A stretch of DNA of 64,000 nt from Thermosulfuriphilus ammonigenes (GTDB lineage: Bacteria > Desulfobacterota > Thermodesulfobacteria > Thermodesulfobacteriales > ST65): assembly GCF_011207455.1 (NCBI RefSeq), contig NZ_CP048877.1, positions 1,666,576 through 1,730,575 on the forward strand, in the 5' to 3' direction. Of this stretch, positions 1 through 9,631 are shown piece after piece (within the stretch, counting starts at the first letter, position 1; each line of letters begins with the position of its first letter). The position numbers were made by a program, and so were the translations under genes. Below the pieces are notes generated by a model. The model was not told the DNA's origin. It did no database searches and was given only the letters and a program-made list of their open reading frames with translations.

Positions 1-5
1 ATACC

Positions 6-611
6 TCATGAATTAAGCCTCCTAAAGTAGCCTCCAAAGGCACAGGCCCGACAAAGGATTTGTCCAGCCTGCTGTATATCTCGTCCGTCTTGGACCCAAT
101 TACCACAGACCTGGCAACGAACTCGACGTCTAGGTCGGCCAGGAAGATCAAAATCGTTAATATCCACCTTCACTTCTTCTACCTGAAAAAGATCATCGTC
201 GGAGAGCGCCTTATAGGCCTCAAGCTGACGACGGTAGCGGTCGTCTATTTCAGGAAACAATCCATCAGCCAGCTTTCGGGCCTCCTCTCGGGCCACTATA
301 CGGAAGGCTCGATTGGTTTCCAGATTGACAAAAGTGGCAGCCATTATGCCATAGTCTACAAACTTAAGGGAACGTTTCCCGAGGGTGCAACCAGTAACCG
401 ATTGAATAGCATCGGTGGCGCAGCGATCTATCTCTACATAGACGAGAAACTTTTTGCGATCAGCCCCCTTGGGGTCTTGGATGCCGATAAGTTTAAGTCC
501 AAGCATGGCCAGTCTTACGCCCAAGACTTGGCCCGGACAGAGATGACCATGGGTTTTTACGGATTCGGCCAGAAGTCTTTCAAATTCTTCCTTCTCAAGG
601 AGAGTTTTCAT
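6..611 (-). CDS. FmdE-family protein with C-terminal zinc finger
   Basis: A 201-residue protein resembling subunit E of formylmethanofuran dehydrogenase. The N-terminus has the family signature with HGHLCPGQ near residue 22 and a conserved cysteine segment (DRCATDAIQ, VTGCTLGKR) around residues 63-77. The C-terminus carries a four-cysteine zinc-finger-like motif (CQVC near residue 166, CRAC near 187). In bacteria that lack methanogenesis, these proteins are usually found as stand-alone molybdenum/tungsten-enzyme-associated or metal-binding proteins of unproven role, so I do not assign a reaction. It lies downstream of uvrC and overlaps its end by 17 bases, so the two are probably co-transcribed. 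Its start is ATG at 611. Confidence 0.85.
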   Translation of the reverse strand: MKTLLEKEEFERLLAESVKTHGHLCPGQVLGVRLAMLGLKLIGIQDPKGADRKKFLVYVEIDRCATDAIQSVTGCTLGKRSLKFVDYGIMAATFVNLETNRAFRIVAREEARKLADGLFPEIDDRYRRQLEAYKALSDDDLFQVEEVKVDINDFDLPGRPRRRVRCQVCGNWVQDGRDIQQAGQILCRACAFGGYFRRLNS

Positions 612-2481
612 CTCTCAAACCATATCGGGCCTTGAGATATTCGTCTACCCTTTCGGCCAAGGTCCTGGTCATTCCGGGAACCTTAGCGATCTCCGCTGGA
701 TCTGCCTGGGCTATGGCTTCCAGGCTACCAAAGTGTTCGAGAAGTCTGGCTCGGCGTCGGGGACCAATGCCTGGTATCTCCTCAAGGAGAGAGGAGAGGG
801 CCTTTTTGTTTCGCACTCGACGGTGAAAGTTGACTCCAAAGCGGTGGGCCTCATCTCTGACCTTCATTAAAAATAGAAGAGCTGGGTTGTGTTTGGGGAG
901 AAGAAGGGGGTTTTTACGATAAGGGAGATAGATCTTCTCACCCTCTCCGTCCCTTTCTTTGGCTAGGGCACAAAGGGCAATCTGATCCTCCAATCCCAGC
1001 TCCTTAAGGACGGTAAGGGCCACATTGAGCTGTCCCTTGCCACCATCAACCACCAGAAGATCAGGAAGGTCATTTTTAGCTTTTTTAAAGCGACGTTCTA
1101 AGACTTCGGCCATCATGGCATAGTCATTAGGGCCGGGGCTCCGAAGATGATAATGACGATAAGAGCTCTTGTCTGGTTCCCCATCAAAGAAGGAAACCAG
1201 GGATCCAATGGGAGCCTCAGCCTGGATGTTTGATATGTCTATACATTCTACCCGGCGTGGTGGATGAGGAAGCCGGAGGCGCCCGGCTAACTCTTGAGCA
1301 ATATTCTCCCAAGCCTCTTCTCTAAGTTTCTTTCTCTTTAAAAGTTCGATGGCGTTTGTCTGGGCCAGACGGAGAATCTCGATTCGTGGCCCTCTTTGAG
1401 GACTTAGTAGCCGCACCTGGTAACCAGCCATCTCCTTTAGCCATTGAGAGAGGAGTTCGGCGTCATTGGGAAGGACCGGAAGGATAACTTCTTCAGGAAT
1501 GACTTTTCCCTCATCATAGAATTGTTTGATGAAGGAGGCTAGAAGTTCTGGGGGATCTTCTTTAGTTCGGGGAAAGTGAAACCCTTTTTGCCCTACGAGC
1601 TCGCCGGCTCGGACAAATACCACCACAATGGCCGTCCAGCCATCTTCTTGAGCCAAGCCGATAACATCCCGATTTATCTCGTCTGGACAGATAATAGTTT
1701 GGCTTTCCAGGGTTCGTTCGATAGCCTGGATTCTATCTCTCAGAAAGGCCGCTCTTTCAAATTCCAGTTTCTCAGCCGCGTCAAACATCTCCTGACGAAG
1801 TCTCTCCAAGACAGCTCGCCTCTGGCCTCGGAGAAAGTGGATGACCTGATCTACCAGGGTTCGGTATTCATCCTCGCCTATCAGGCCCACGCAGGGGGCC
1901 CGACAGCGGCCAATCTGATACTCCAGACAGGGCCGCAGCCGTCTAGAGAACTCGGCATTGCTACAGCGCCTAAGGGGAAAGATGCTTCCCAAAAACCGGA
2001 GAGTCTCTCTTACGGATTTGGCCGAAGGGTAAGGGCCAAAATAGAGGTTACCGTCCTTTTTCCGACGGCGGACTATCTGAAGCCGGGGAAACTTTTCCCT
2101 TATGGTTAATCGTAAGAGAGGATAGTTTTTGTCATCCCGAAGAACTACGTTATAGCGCGGCCGGTAACGCTTTATCAGTCTGGCCTCCAGGATGAGGGCC
2201 TCCTTCTCGTTGCGGGTGAGGATGATCTCCAATGTCGTAGCTCGCTGGAGAAGATTCCGGATTTTGAGGGATACCTCAGCCTGAAAATAGGCCCCTAAAC
2301 GGCGGCGTAAGTTCTTGGCCTTACCTACGTAAAGTGGTTCTCCCCGGACATTCCGAAATATATAGACCCCGGTTTTACTGGGAATTTCTTCTAAGGATCC
2401 GGGTATGTCCTCTACTTTAAGGCTAAGAGGTTGTTGTCTCTGAACAATTAGCGAGGTGGCCACAGTTAAGACCGCTTTCAA
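595..2481 (-). CDS. uvrC: UvrABC excinuclease subunit C
   Basis: UvrC makes the dual incisions on both sides of a DNA lesion once UvrA and UvrB have located it. The 628 residues hold, in order, the GIY-YIG nuclease (GVYIF near residue 38, PLYVGKAKNLRRR near 49), a UVR helix pair that contacts UvrB (around 220-255), the RNase H-like 5' incision domain (ECIDISN, VVDGGKGQL around 410-485), and two helix-hairpin-helix motifs at the end (EEIPGIGPRRRARLL, IAKVPGMTRTLAERV). The length is slightly above the family norm. The start at 2481 is a TTG without a clear Shine-Dalgarno; a start a few codons later is possible. Its promoter must lie in the 65-base gap shared with the divergent HDOD gene. Confidence 0.95.
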   Translation of the reverse strand: MKAVLTVATSLIVQRQQPLSLKVEDIPGSLEEIPSKTGVYIFRNVRGEPLYVGKAKNLRRRLGAYFQAEVSLKIRNLLQRATTLEIILTRNEKEALILEARLIKRYRPRYNVVLRDDKNYPLLRLTIREKFPRLQIVRRRKKDGNLYFGPYPSAKSVRETLRFLGSIFPLRRCSNAEFSRRLRPCLEYQIGRCRAPCVGLIGEDEYRTLVDQVIHFLRGQRRAVLERLRQEMFDAAEKLEFERAAFLRDRIQAIERTLESQTIICPDEINRDVIGLAQEDGWTAIVVVFVRAGELVGQKGFHFPRTKEDPPELLASFIKQFYDEGKVIPEEVILPVLPNDAELLSQWLKEMAGYQVRLLSPQRGPRIEILRLAQTNAIELLKRKKLREEAWENIAQELAGRLRLPHPPRRVECIDISNIQAEAPIGSLVSFFDGEPDKSSYRHYHLRSPGPNDYAMMAEVLERRFKKAKNDLPDLLVVDGGKGQLNVALTVLKELGLEDQIALCALAKERDGEGEKIYLPYRKNPLLLPKHNPALLFLMKVRDEAHRFGVNFHRRVRNKKALSSLLEEIPGIGPRRRARLLEHFGSLEAIAQADPAEIAKVPGMTRTLAERVDEYLKARYGLRDENSP

Positions 2482-2546
2482 AAAAACATTGCTTTTCCGA
2501 TAATATTATCAATTCTTCCCCGGTGGAAAAACTGAAAGGATCTCCG

Positions 2547-3647
2547 ATGTCTTATGCCCTGATTTTTTTGGGGATTCTGATTTTTGTTCTGCTTTTCTCC
2601 TGGGCTAAAGATAGGGAGTCAAAGGAGGAGTTAAAAGAGGTAGAGGTTGACCCTCCGGCGGATCCTTTACCCCTCTGGGATCAGACCCTGGTTAAGGAGA
2701 CCGTCGAGAATCGCCTGCGACAATCGGTAAAGATTTTTTGTCTCCGGAAACATCGTCCTCGAATAGTAAATGACCTTTCTCCAGAGGAAAGGGAGCGTCT
2801 TCTTAAAGGCTTTCGGGCCCGAGCTCTTCCTTCGGGGGCCTCGTTGCGGCTCTCTAAGCTTCTTAAAGACCACCTGGCTGACAGTCGAGAGGTCTCTCGT
2901 CTAGCGGCTACAGACCCTGTGCTTTCAGCCAAACTCCTCGAGGTGGCCAATTCCGCCTACTGCCGACCTTCCGGGGCGGCTCGGGTGACTTCTGTCCACC
3001 GAGCGATACTCATTCTCGGATTCAATCAGGTGCGGACCATTCTTTTTCAGACCATCTTTCGTGAGGCGGTGATGAACTCTGGAGAGCTGGACCCCGAAGA
3101 GATCAAAAAACTCTGGGGTCATTCGGCTGGGGTCTCGGTTGTAGCCGGACAGCTGGCTATGAAGGCCGGTCTGCCCGAAGGGCAGGCTATCACCGCTGGT
3201 CTCCTCCACGATATCGGTAAGTTCTTTCTCCCCCCGGCAAAGGAAGATCATGGCCTCTCCATGGCCCTTTCTCCGGAGGAGCTGGAAATTCCCCCAGTGG
3301 TCCTTGAAGACAAGATCCATGGTAATAACCACATGATCGTCGGAGGTCTGCTTTGCTCCTTTTGGCACCTGCCCAAGGAGATTGTCATGACAGTAGCCTA
3401 CCATCATCTACCTTCGTTTTCGGATCTAAGAGGGCTCCCTGAGGGGGTGGCTGAACTGGTGGCCCTTGTTTCTATCGCCGACTATATCTGCCATCTCCTG
3501 GGGTTCTTTGAGGAGGAACCCATCCTCTATGAGCTTTCACCCTGGGTCTGTGAAACAGTTGGGCTTTCTTATCCTATAAAGAACCTTGTTGGACCAGAGA
3601 TGATCAAGGAGCTGGAGAAAACCCAGTTACTGGTTAGTGCAATCTGA
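2547..3647 (+). CDS. Membrane-anchored HDOD-domain protein
   Basis: A 366-residue protein with one N-terminal membrane segment (ALIFLGILIFVLLFSW, residues 3-19) followed by a cytoplasmic HDOD domain from about residue 85. The domain begins with the usual 'ALPSGASLRLSKLLKDH' type segment and includes AATDPVLSAKLLEVANS and an intact HD pair in LLHDIGKFF. HDOD proteins are regulatory relatives of HD phosphohydrolases and usually work as output or scaffold modules in signalling; catalysis is generally lost, though here the HD pair is retained. I chose ATG at 2547 over the upstream GTG at 2523 because AAAGGA sits six bases before it. It converges on the diguanylate cyclase gene and overlaps it by 21 bases. 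Confidence 0.8.
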   Translation: MSYALIFLGILIFVLLFSWAKDRESKEELKEVEVDPPADPLPLWDQTLVKETVENRLRQSVKIFCLRKHRPRIVNDLSPEERERLLKGFRARALPSGASLRLSKLLKDHLADSREVSRLAATDPVLSAKLLEVANSAYCRPSGAARVTSVHRAILILGFNQVRTILFQTIFREAVMNSGELDPEEIKKLWGHSAGVSVVAGQLAMKAGLPEGQAITAGLLHDIGKFFLPPAKEDHGLSMALSPEELEIPPVVLEDKIHGNNHMIVGGLLCSFWHLPKEIVMTVAYHHLPSFSDLRGLPEGVAELVALVSIADYICHLLGFFEEEPILYELSPWVCETVGLSYPIKNLVGPEMIKELEKTQLLVSAI

Positions 3648-4610
3648 GTAAAGACATCCGCAGGTTCGATCTCTTCCTTGAACCTTAGCCGCATATAGGG
3701 CGACATCGGCCCGGTCAAGTAGGCTCTCCGGGGTGTCATCCCTGTCCAGTTCGGCCAGACCGGCAGAAATGGTGATCCGGAAGGAGAAACCTCGATCTGG
3801 AAAGCTAAAGAGATGCTCGCTTACTAGTTTGCGTAGTCTTTGGGTGACTTTTAGGGCATCTCTGCAGGAAGTATGGGGCATAAGGAGCAGAAACTCCTCT
3901 CCGCCATATCGATAGAGTCGATCCACCTCACGAATGTTCTCTCGAAGAATGCGGGCCACGCCTTTGAGGACTTCATCGCCGATGATATGACCGTAGGTGT
4001 CGTTTATGTTTTTGAAGTGATCAATATCAAACATGGCTACAGTCAAGTCCAGATCATATCTTTTGGCCCGGTGTATTTCGTTGCGAAGCTCTTCATCTAA
4101 GGCCCGCCTGTTAAGTAGGGCTGTAAGATAATCGATACGGGTGTTTTCCCGTAATTTTTCGATCTCTCGGGTCTGATTCTCTATGACCTCCTGAGCCTGC
4201 TTTACTTCCTCTTTCAGGGCCTGATTGTGGCTCTTCAGGGTTTCCACCTCTCGGAGTATGGCCTCTAAGTCCTCAAAAGGAACGGCGGCCTCCATCTTAC
4301 CTAGAGAACGCTCCATGGCCTCTACTCGCTCCGAGGTGCTTTGTCCAAGGTCGTTCAGCAGGTCTTTAGTGGCTAAGAGAATAGCTCCAGCTTGGGCAAT
4401 GAGTTGGGGAAAATCCTCTTCTCCGAGACACTTGGGGTCGTTGAGTAGCTCCAGAAGTTCGTGGTATCCTCGCTCTTGGGCTACTTGCCGGAACTCTTCG
4501 GAATAAAAGGGTGGAATAGGAGGTCGGCCACGGGCAACGATGCGCTTTAGGGCCTCGCGGGCAGTTTCGGCGATCCTGATGGAAAGCTCCTTTTTGTCTA
4601 TATCAGCCAT
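3627..4610 (-). CDS. Diguanylate cyclase (GGDEF domain)
   Basis: Predicted to make the second messenger cyclic di-GMP from two GTP. The 327 residues have an N-terminal helical region of unknown role (1-110), a coiled coil (about 112-158) and a GGDEF domain (159-320). The active-site motif reads GGEEF at 236-240, a catalytically competent variant, and the metal-binding DIDHFKNIND segment is intact at 195-204. The inhibitory I-site RxxD is present (REVD, 227-230), five residues before GGEEF, so product feedback inhibition is expected. There is no membrane segment, so it should be cytoplasmic. AAAGGA precedes the ATG at 4610. The tail overlaps the convergent HDOD gene. Confidence 0.92.
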   Translation of the reverse strand: MADIDKKELSIRIAETAREALKRIVARGRPPIPPFYSEEFRQVAQERGYHELLELLNDPKCLGEEDFPQLIAQAGAILLATKDLLNDLGQSTSERVEAMERSLGKMEAAVPFEDLEAILREVETLKSHNQALKEEVKQAQEVIENQTREIEKLRENTRIDYLTALLNRRALDEELRNEIHRAKRYDLDLTVAMFDIDHFKNINDTYGHIIGDEVLKGVARILRENIREVDRLYRYGGEEFLLLMPHTSCRDALKVTQRLRKLVSEHLFSFPDRGFSFRITISAGLAELDRDDTPESLLDRADVALYAAKVQGRDRTCGCLYSDCTNQ

Positions 4611-4705
4611 TATTAAATCCTTTTGGTATCTTGATTCTTATATATCGGTCTTTTCTCCGAGAATTTTAGCCCGGCTGGCTGACTTTTAAATCTAACGGAG
4701 GAGAA

Positions 4706-6886
4706 ATGGAACTTCCCAAGACAGATCTCAATCTAAGCCATAATGCTTTAGTGGTTTTAGCCAGACGTTATCTCCGGCGAGACGAAAAGGGGCAACCCCT
4801 TGAACGTCCCGAGGACATGTTCCGCCGTGTGGCCAGGGCGGTGGCTGAGGCCGATCTTCTTTATGATCCTTCGGCCTCGGTGGAGGAACTGGCTGGGCGC
4901 TTCTACCAGCTTATGACCAATTTTGATTTTCTGCCCAATTCCCCTACCTTAATGAATGCCGGTCGGGAACTAGGCCAGCTTTCGGCCTGCTTTGTCCTCC
5001 CCATTGATGATTCCTTGGAGTCTATCTTTGAAACCTTAAAGTACACAGCCCTCATTCACAAATCCGGTGGGGGGACTGGTTTCTCTTTTTCCCGTCTTCG
5101 TCCTAAGGGAGACATTGTTCGGACCACCCATGGAGTCTCCTCAGGACCTATCTCTTTCATGATGGTTTATGACGCCGCTACCGAGGCCATCAAACAGGGG
5201 GGGACAAGGCGAGGGGCCAATATGGGCATCCTGAGGATAGATCATCCAGATATTGAGGAATTTATTACCATCAAGCGGGATTTGAATAAATTGACCAACT
5301 TTAATATCTCGGTGGCGATAACAGAGGCCTTTATGGAGGCCCTTTCTCGGGGCAAAGATTTTCCCTTAGTCAACCCCCGTAATGGTCAGGTGATCCGACA
5401 GGTTCCAGCTACTCGGCTTTTTGATCTCCTTGTAGAAAATGCCTGGATGAGGGGGGATCCGGGAATAATTTTTATTGATCATATCAATCGGGCCAATCCC
5501 ACCCCTCACCTAGGAGAAATAGAAAGCACCAATCCTTGTGGGGAACAGCCTCTTCTGCCCTTTGAATCATGTAATCTGGGCTCTATTAATCTCTCCCGCT
5601 TTGTCCTGGATGGCCAAATTGACTACCCTCGTCTTAGAGAGGTTGTCCATTTGGCCGTACATTTTCTTGACAACGTCATTGACATCAATCGCTTTCCCCT
5701 CCCTCAAATAGAAGAGATTACCAAAAGAACCCGCAAGATCGGCCTGGGAGTAATGGGCTTTGCTGATATGCTAATTAAACTCGGTCTTTCTTATAACTCT
5801 GAAGAGGCGGTGAAGACGGCCGAGGAAGTTATGGCCTTTATTCAGAGGGAGTCAAAGATTGCCAGCGCGGCCTTGGCCAAAATGCGAGGTAACTTCCCGG
5901 CCTATCCGGGAAGCATCTGGGATCGCCCGGAGACGCCCTTTATGCGCAACGCCACCACTACCACTATTGCCCCTACAGGGACACTATCTATCATTGCCGG
6001 CTGCTCTTCGGGCATAGAACCTCTCTTTGCCGTCTCCTTTGTCCGTCGGATTCTCGATGGCACCGAGTTAAGAGAGGCCCATCCCCTTTTTAGACAAAGG
6101 CTTAAAGAGGCTGGAGCTCCGGTAGAAGAAATTATCGAGGCCGCCTCTAAAACCGGTTCTATACAGGCGCTAGAGGCTGTTCCGGAGGAGATACGGCGTC
6201 TCTTTGTAACCGCCTTTGATGTTCCCGCCGAGCAACATATTAAAATCCAGGCCGCCTTTCAGCGACATGTGGACAACGCTGTCTCTAAGACCATAAACTT
6301 CCCCGCTGAGGCCACTAAAGAAGACATCCGTCAGGCCTATCTCTTGGCCTACGAAATGGGCCTTAAAGGTCTTACTGTCTTTCGCTACGGTAGCCGTCCT
6401 GGTGTCTTGGAGCTGAAAAGACCGGCAGAGGCTGGGCGCCTGGCTCCTCGTCCCCGTCCTACCTTGACTCAGGGGGTAACAAGGCGAGTCCGTACCGGCT
6501 GTGGCAACCTTTACGTCACCGTCAACTGGGATGAGGCCGGTCTGTGTGAGGTCTTCGCTACGATGGGTAAGGCAGGGGGCTGTGCTGCTTGTCAGATCGA
6601 GGCCACCAGTCGTCTTATTTCCCTGGCTTTGAGGGCCGGAGTGGCTCCGGAGTCTATTATTAAACAGCTTTCAGGCATTCGTTGCCCTTCTCCCTCCTGG
6701 GAAGAGGGGCGGCAGATTCTCTCCTGCCCAGATGCTGTGGCCAAGGTCTTGGCCGAGGTCATAAAAGTAGACATCCGGCCAGAACCAGAGCCGGCCCTCG
6801 GTAGCTGTCCAGACTGCGGTGGGGCCCTGGAGAGTGAAGGTGGGTGCTACCTTTGCCGTTCTTGTGGCTTTTCCCGGTGTGATTAA
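4706..6886 (+). CDS. nrdJ: Adenosylcobalamin-dependent (class II) ribonucleotide reductase
   Basis: Reduces ribonucleotides to deoxyribonucleotides with a B12-generated thiyl radical, an oxygen-independent route to DNA precursors. The 726 residues include the NrdJ core (SPTLMNAG and SACFVLP near residues 79-98, the catalytic NPCGEQPL motif near 276, and the barrel motif TTTIAPTGTLS near 417). They also include a C-terminal TSCPD domain (about 595-690) and a terminal four-cysteine zinc ribbon (CPDC, CRSC at 700-725) that probably carries the redox cysteines. There is no N-terminal ATP cone. GGAGGAG lies just before the ATG. The 95-base upstream gap is too short for a cobalamin riboswitch and shows none of its conserved boxes. 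Confidence 0.96.
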   Translation: MELPKTDLNLSHNALVVLARRYLRRDEKGQPLERPEDMFRRVARAVAEADLLYDPSASVEELAGRFYQLMTNFDFLPNSPTLMNAGRELGQLSACFVLPIDDSLESIFETLKYTALIHKSGGGTGFSFSRLRPKGDIVRTTHGVSSGPISFMMVYDAATEAIKQGGTRRGANMGILRIDHPDIEEFITIKRDLNKLTNFNISVAITEAFMEALSRGKDFPLVNPRNGQVIRQVPATRLFDLLVENAWMRGDPGIIFIDHINRANPTPHLGEIESTNPCGEQPLLPFESCNLGSINLSRFVLDGQIDYPRLREVVHLAVHFLDNVIDINRFPLPQIEEITKRTRKIGLGVMGFADMLIKLGLSYNSEEAVKTAEEVMAFIQRESKIASAALAKMRGNFPAYPGSIWDRPETPFMRNATTTTIAPTGTLSIIAGCSSGIEPLFAVSFVRRILDGTELREAHPLFRQRLKEAGAPVEEIIEAASKTGSIQALEAVPEEIRRLFVTAFDVPAEQHIKIQAAFQRHVDNAVSKTINFPAEATKEDIRQAYLLAYEMGLKGLTVFRYGSRPGVLELKRPAEAGRLAPRPRPTLTQGVTRRVRTGCGNLYVTVNWDEAGLCEVFATMGKAGGCAACQIEATSRLISLALRAGVAPESIIKQLSGIRCPSPSWEEGRQILSCPDAVAKVLAEVIKVDIRPEPEPALGSCPDCGGALESEGGCYLCRSCGFSRCD

Positions 6887-6923
6887 ATTAAATATGCCGA
6901 TAAAGACATGTAGGAGGCCCTTT

Positions 6924-7229
6924 ATGCCGGAAATCCTCTATGAAATAAACGTCGTTGCCGAAAGGGTGGGGCTTTCCCCACAGGCTATTAGGGCCTATGT
7001 GCGCCAAGGGCTGGTTCCGGTATGCCGTCAAAAGGGCGGGCTCTTATTTAACCCTCAGGCCCTGAAAAGGCTGGAGAGGATTCGACTTCTTCGCGAGTTT
7101 GGGGTGAATACCCCGGGGATAGAGATTATCCTCCGTCTCCTTGAGCGGCTGGAGGCCGCCCAGGGATTCGGCCCTCGCTGGCTGGAAACACCATTGCGTA
7201 AAATTCCCGTGCTTGAACAGGAGGATTAA
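6924..7229 (+). CDS. MerR-family regulator, HspR-like
   Basis: A 101-residue DNA-binding protein. It has the MerR winged helix-turn-helix (NVVAERVGLSPQAIRAYVRQGL, seen in pieces over residues 9-30) and the HspR-like continuation GVNTPGIEIILRLLE (about 64-78), which matches the GVNLAGI segment of HspR, a repressor of clpB and dnaK operons. No effector-binding domain follows, again like HspR. The start is ATG at 6924 because AGGAGG lies at 6912-6917; an ATG at 6894 lacks this. It follows nrdJ by 37 bases. A CbpM-type DnaK-system modulator is an alternative reading. The call to the MerR fold is firm; the HspR assignment is moderate and is supported by an inverted repeat upstream of clpB. Confidence 0.7.
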   Translation: MPEILYEINVVAERVGLSPQAIRAYVRQGLVPVCRQKGGLLFNPQALKRLERIRLLREFGVNTPGIEIILRLLERLEAAQGFGPRWLETPLRKIPVLEQED

Positions 7230-7261
7230 TCCTTTTTAGGGTAAGCAATTCGGCCCTCTGG

Positions 7262-9631
7262 TTGGTTGTCCCCTTTGCTCTTGGGCTAGCCCTGGCCGAA
7301 AGGGTGTCTTTGGCGTGGGGGATCTGGGTTGCTGGAGGGCTGGCCTTCTTTTTCGTCTTTTCCCGCCTTTGGTTCGTCGGGCTCTCGTTTGTTTTTATGC
7401 TCCTGGGGGTGTGGTATGGGAAAGGGGCCCTTGTCCCCCTGAGAGACGATATCTCTCGCCAGATTATCTCCGGCCAGAGATATGTAATTTCGGGGCGCGT
7501 TCTTACTGCACCCGAGAGGGCCTGGGGGAGAACCACTTTTGTCCTTGAGGCCTGGGCCCTTCACAGACCTGATGGAGACTCCCCGGTTTCAGGCCGCATC
7601 AGGATCAGCCTCAGGGGAGAGAAAGATCTTCGACCAGGGGATATTGTTCGTCTAAGGGCCAGCTTGCGGCATCCTAGAAACTTTAATAACCCCGGCTCCT
7701 TTGACTATCGTCACTATCTGGCTGCTCGGGGGATATTTACCCTGGGGAGCGTTTCCTCACCCCTTCTTTTGGCGGTGATTGGTCATGAAGATGACATTAG
7801 TTGCCTTTTGGAAAACCTCCGCCTCCAGATCAGCCAACGTATAGACCGCTCGGGTCTCTTTCCAGAGGCTGTCTCCCTGATCAAGGCCTTGGTTACCGGG
7901 GAACGTCGAGGGCTGTCTCCAGAGCTTAGAGAGTCCTTTGTTCGGGCCGGAGTGGCCCATCTCCTGGCTATCTCAGGGCTCCACATGGGACTATTGGCTA
8001 TGGTTGTGGGAGGGGTTGTTCTGATAGGGGCCAGGAGATGGGCCTGGTTGATGCACCGTCTCGATGTAAAAAAGCTCTCTCTAGTAGTAGCCTTGATGGC
8101 TGTTCTCCTTTATACCGGGGTCTCTGGAGGAAGCCTTCCCGCTCGCCGGGCGGCCATAATGGTTTCAACCTTTATTATCGGTTTTCTCCTTGACAGGCGG
8201 ATCCCCTCCGGAAGTTTAATTCTTGTGGCGGCCTGGCTCATACTTCTTGACCAGCCTTTAGCCGTAAAAGAGCCTTCTTTTCTCCTCTCTTTTTCGGCTA
8301 TTTCCGGTCTGGCTTTTATGGGGCGGTCCTTAAAGGGTGGACGGCCTCTCCGAAGTCTTCTCTTGGTCTCTTTAACCGCCTGGCTGGCCACGGGCCCTTT
8401 TATCCTTTACTTTTTCAGCCGTCTCTCCCTTGTCTCCCCTCTGTCTAATTTGGTTCTTGTCCCGCTGGTAGGATGGTTATTTGTTCCCCTGTCTTTTTTG
8501 GCCGTTGTCTGGCCATCTATCCTTCCGGGAGGTGATCTTCTCTTTTCTCTGCTGGGGTACCTGACGACTTTGGTCCTCAAGATGGTTTCTCTTTGGGCCT
8601 CCGTGCCACCGCTTATCCTGCCTCTCAACGGGCTTGGCCTGGTGGGAGGGCTTCTGTTGGCAGCCTCTCTGTTGGCCCTTCTGCGCCAAAAAAGACCTGG
8701 TCTTCTTCTTTTGCCTTTGGCGCTGGCCTTCTTGGTTTTGTCCTTCTTGGTTGAAAAGGCACCGTCCTTTCAAGTGGTAGTCTTTGATGTGGGACAGGGG
8801 GCCTCGGCCCTCCTCAAGACAAAAGAGACCGCCATCCTTATTGATGGTGGTGGTCCCGCAGGGCCGGGTTTTGACGTGGGCTCTTTGGTGCTTGCTCCGG
8901 CTCTATACCGGCTTGGCGTGCGGCACTTAGAGGCCGTTATCCTCAGCCACCCAGAGGCCGATCACTTCTCCGGCCTACCCTATATCATTGAGACCTTTCC
9001 TGTGAAACGTTTCATAAAGACTGCAGATTCCTCAGAGGCCAGACTTTATCTACGTCTTATGGAGACCATCAAGGAGAAGAAGGTCCCTCTTCTGGTAATT
9101 CACCATCCTAGCCAACTCAAGCTGAATGATCTCACTGTAGATTTTTTCCCTCCCGGTAGAGATCTTAGCGGATCTCACAACCGCCGCTCATTGGTTACCA
9201 GAGTTACTTACGGCCAGAGGGTTTTCCTCTTTCCCGGGGATATTGATGTCGTAAGGGAAAGGCTTCTTTTGGGGAAGGACATTCGGGCTGACTTCATTCT
9301 TGTTCCTCATCATGGATCAAGGACCTCTTCGAGCTTTGATTTTTTGGAAAAAGTTTGTCCCTGTTTGGCGGTTATCTCGGTCTCGGCCAACAATCGGTTC
9401 CGTCTTCCAGCCCCTGAACTGGGTATTAGGGTCTTTCGTACTGATTTGGATGGGGCTGTCATCATTTGTAGTGATGGTTATAGTTTGGGTGCTATAGGAT
9501 GGCTCAAAGGGGGGGAAGGATGGCACCTTCTTACGAGGTCTTCGAGCATGGAGCCGATGTCGGAGTTCGGGGGTTTGGCCGCAGCCTGGAGGAGGCCTTT
9601 GCCAATGCCGCCAAGGCCATGTTTTCCTTAA
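7262..9631 (+). CDS. comEC: ComEC/Rec2 DNA-uptake channel
   Basis: Predicted inner-membrane channel that carries single-stranded DNA into the cell during transformation. It has N-terminal membrane helices (residues 1-55), an OB-like soluble segment (about 75-170), the Competence domain with many helices (210-500; AHLLAISGLHMGLLA is the hallmark) and a C-terminal metallo-beta-lactamase-like domain (515-740). The latter keeps HPEADH, FPGDID and HHGSRTSSS. The TTG start at 7262 is the only one that retains the first membrane helix, but it has no good Shine-Dalgarno. The last roughly 45 residues run past the usual family end and overlap the archease gene in another frame by 112 bases. No other competence genes are in the window. 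Confidence 0.9.
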   Translation: MVVPFALGLALAERVSLAWGIWVAGGLAFFFVFSRLWFVGLSFVFMLLGVWYGKGALVPLRDDISRQIISGQRYVISGRVLTAPERAWGRTTFVLEAWALHRPDGDSPVSGRIRISLRGEKDLRPGDIVRLRASLRHPRNFNNPGSFDYRHYLAARGIFTLGSVSSPLLLAVIGHEDDISCLLENLRLQISQRIDRSGLFPEAVSLIKALVTGERRGLSPELRESFVRAGVAHLLAISGLHMGLLAMVVGGVVLIGARRWAWLMHRLDVKKLSLVVALMAVLLYTGVSGGSLPARRAAIMVSTFIIGFLLDRRIPSGSLILVAAWLILLDQPLAVKEPSFLLSFSAISGLAFMGRSLKGGRPLRSLLLVSLTAWLATGPFILYFFSRLSLVSPLSNLVLVPLVGWLFVPLSFLAVVWPSILPGGDLLFSLLGYLTTLVLKMVSLWASVPPLILPLNGLGLVGGLLLAASLLALLRQKRPGLLLLPLALAFLVLSFLVEKAPSFQVVVFDVGQGASALLKTKETAILIDGGGPAGPGFDVGSLVLAPALYRLGVRHLEAVILSHPEADHFSGLPYIIETFPVKRFIKTADSSEARLYLRLMETIKEKKVPLLVIHHPSQLKLNDLTVDFFPPGRDLSGSHNRRSLVTRVTYGQRVFLFPGDIDVVRERLLLGKDIRADFILVPHHGSRTSSSFDFLEKVCPCLAVISVSANNRFRLPAPELGIRVFRTDLDGAVIICSDGYSLGAIGWLKGGEGWHLLTRSSSMEPMSEFGGLAAAWRRPLPMPPRPCFP

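Noticed and set aside
4611-4705. Cobalamin riboswitch ahead of nrdJ
   Set aside because: Only 95 bases are available and the B12-box consensus is absent.
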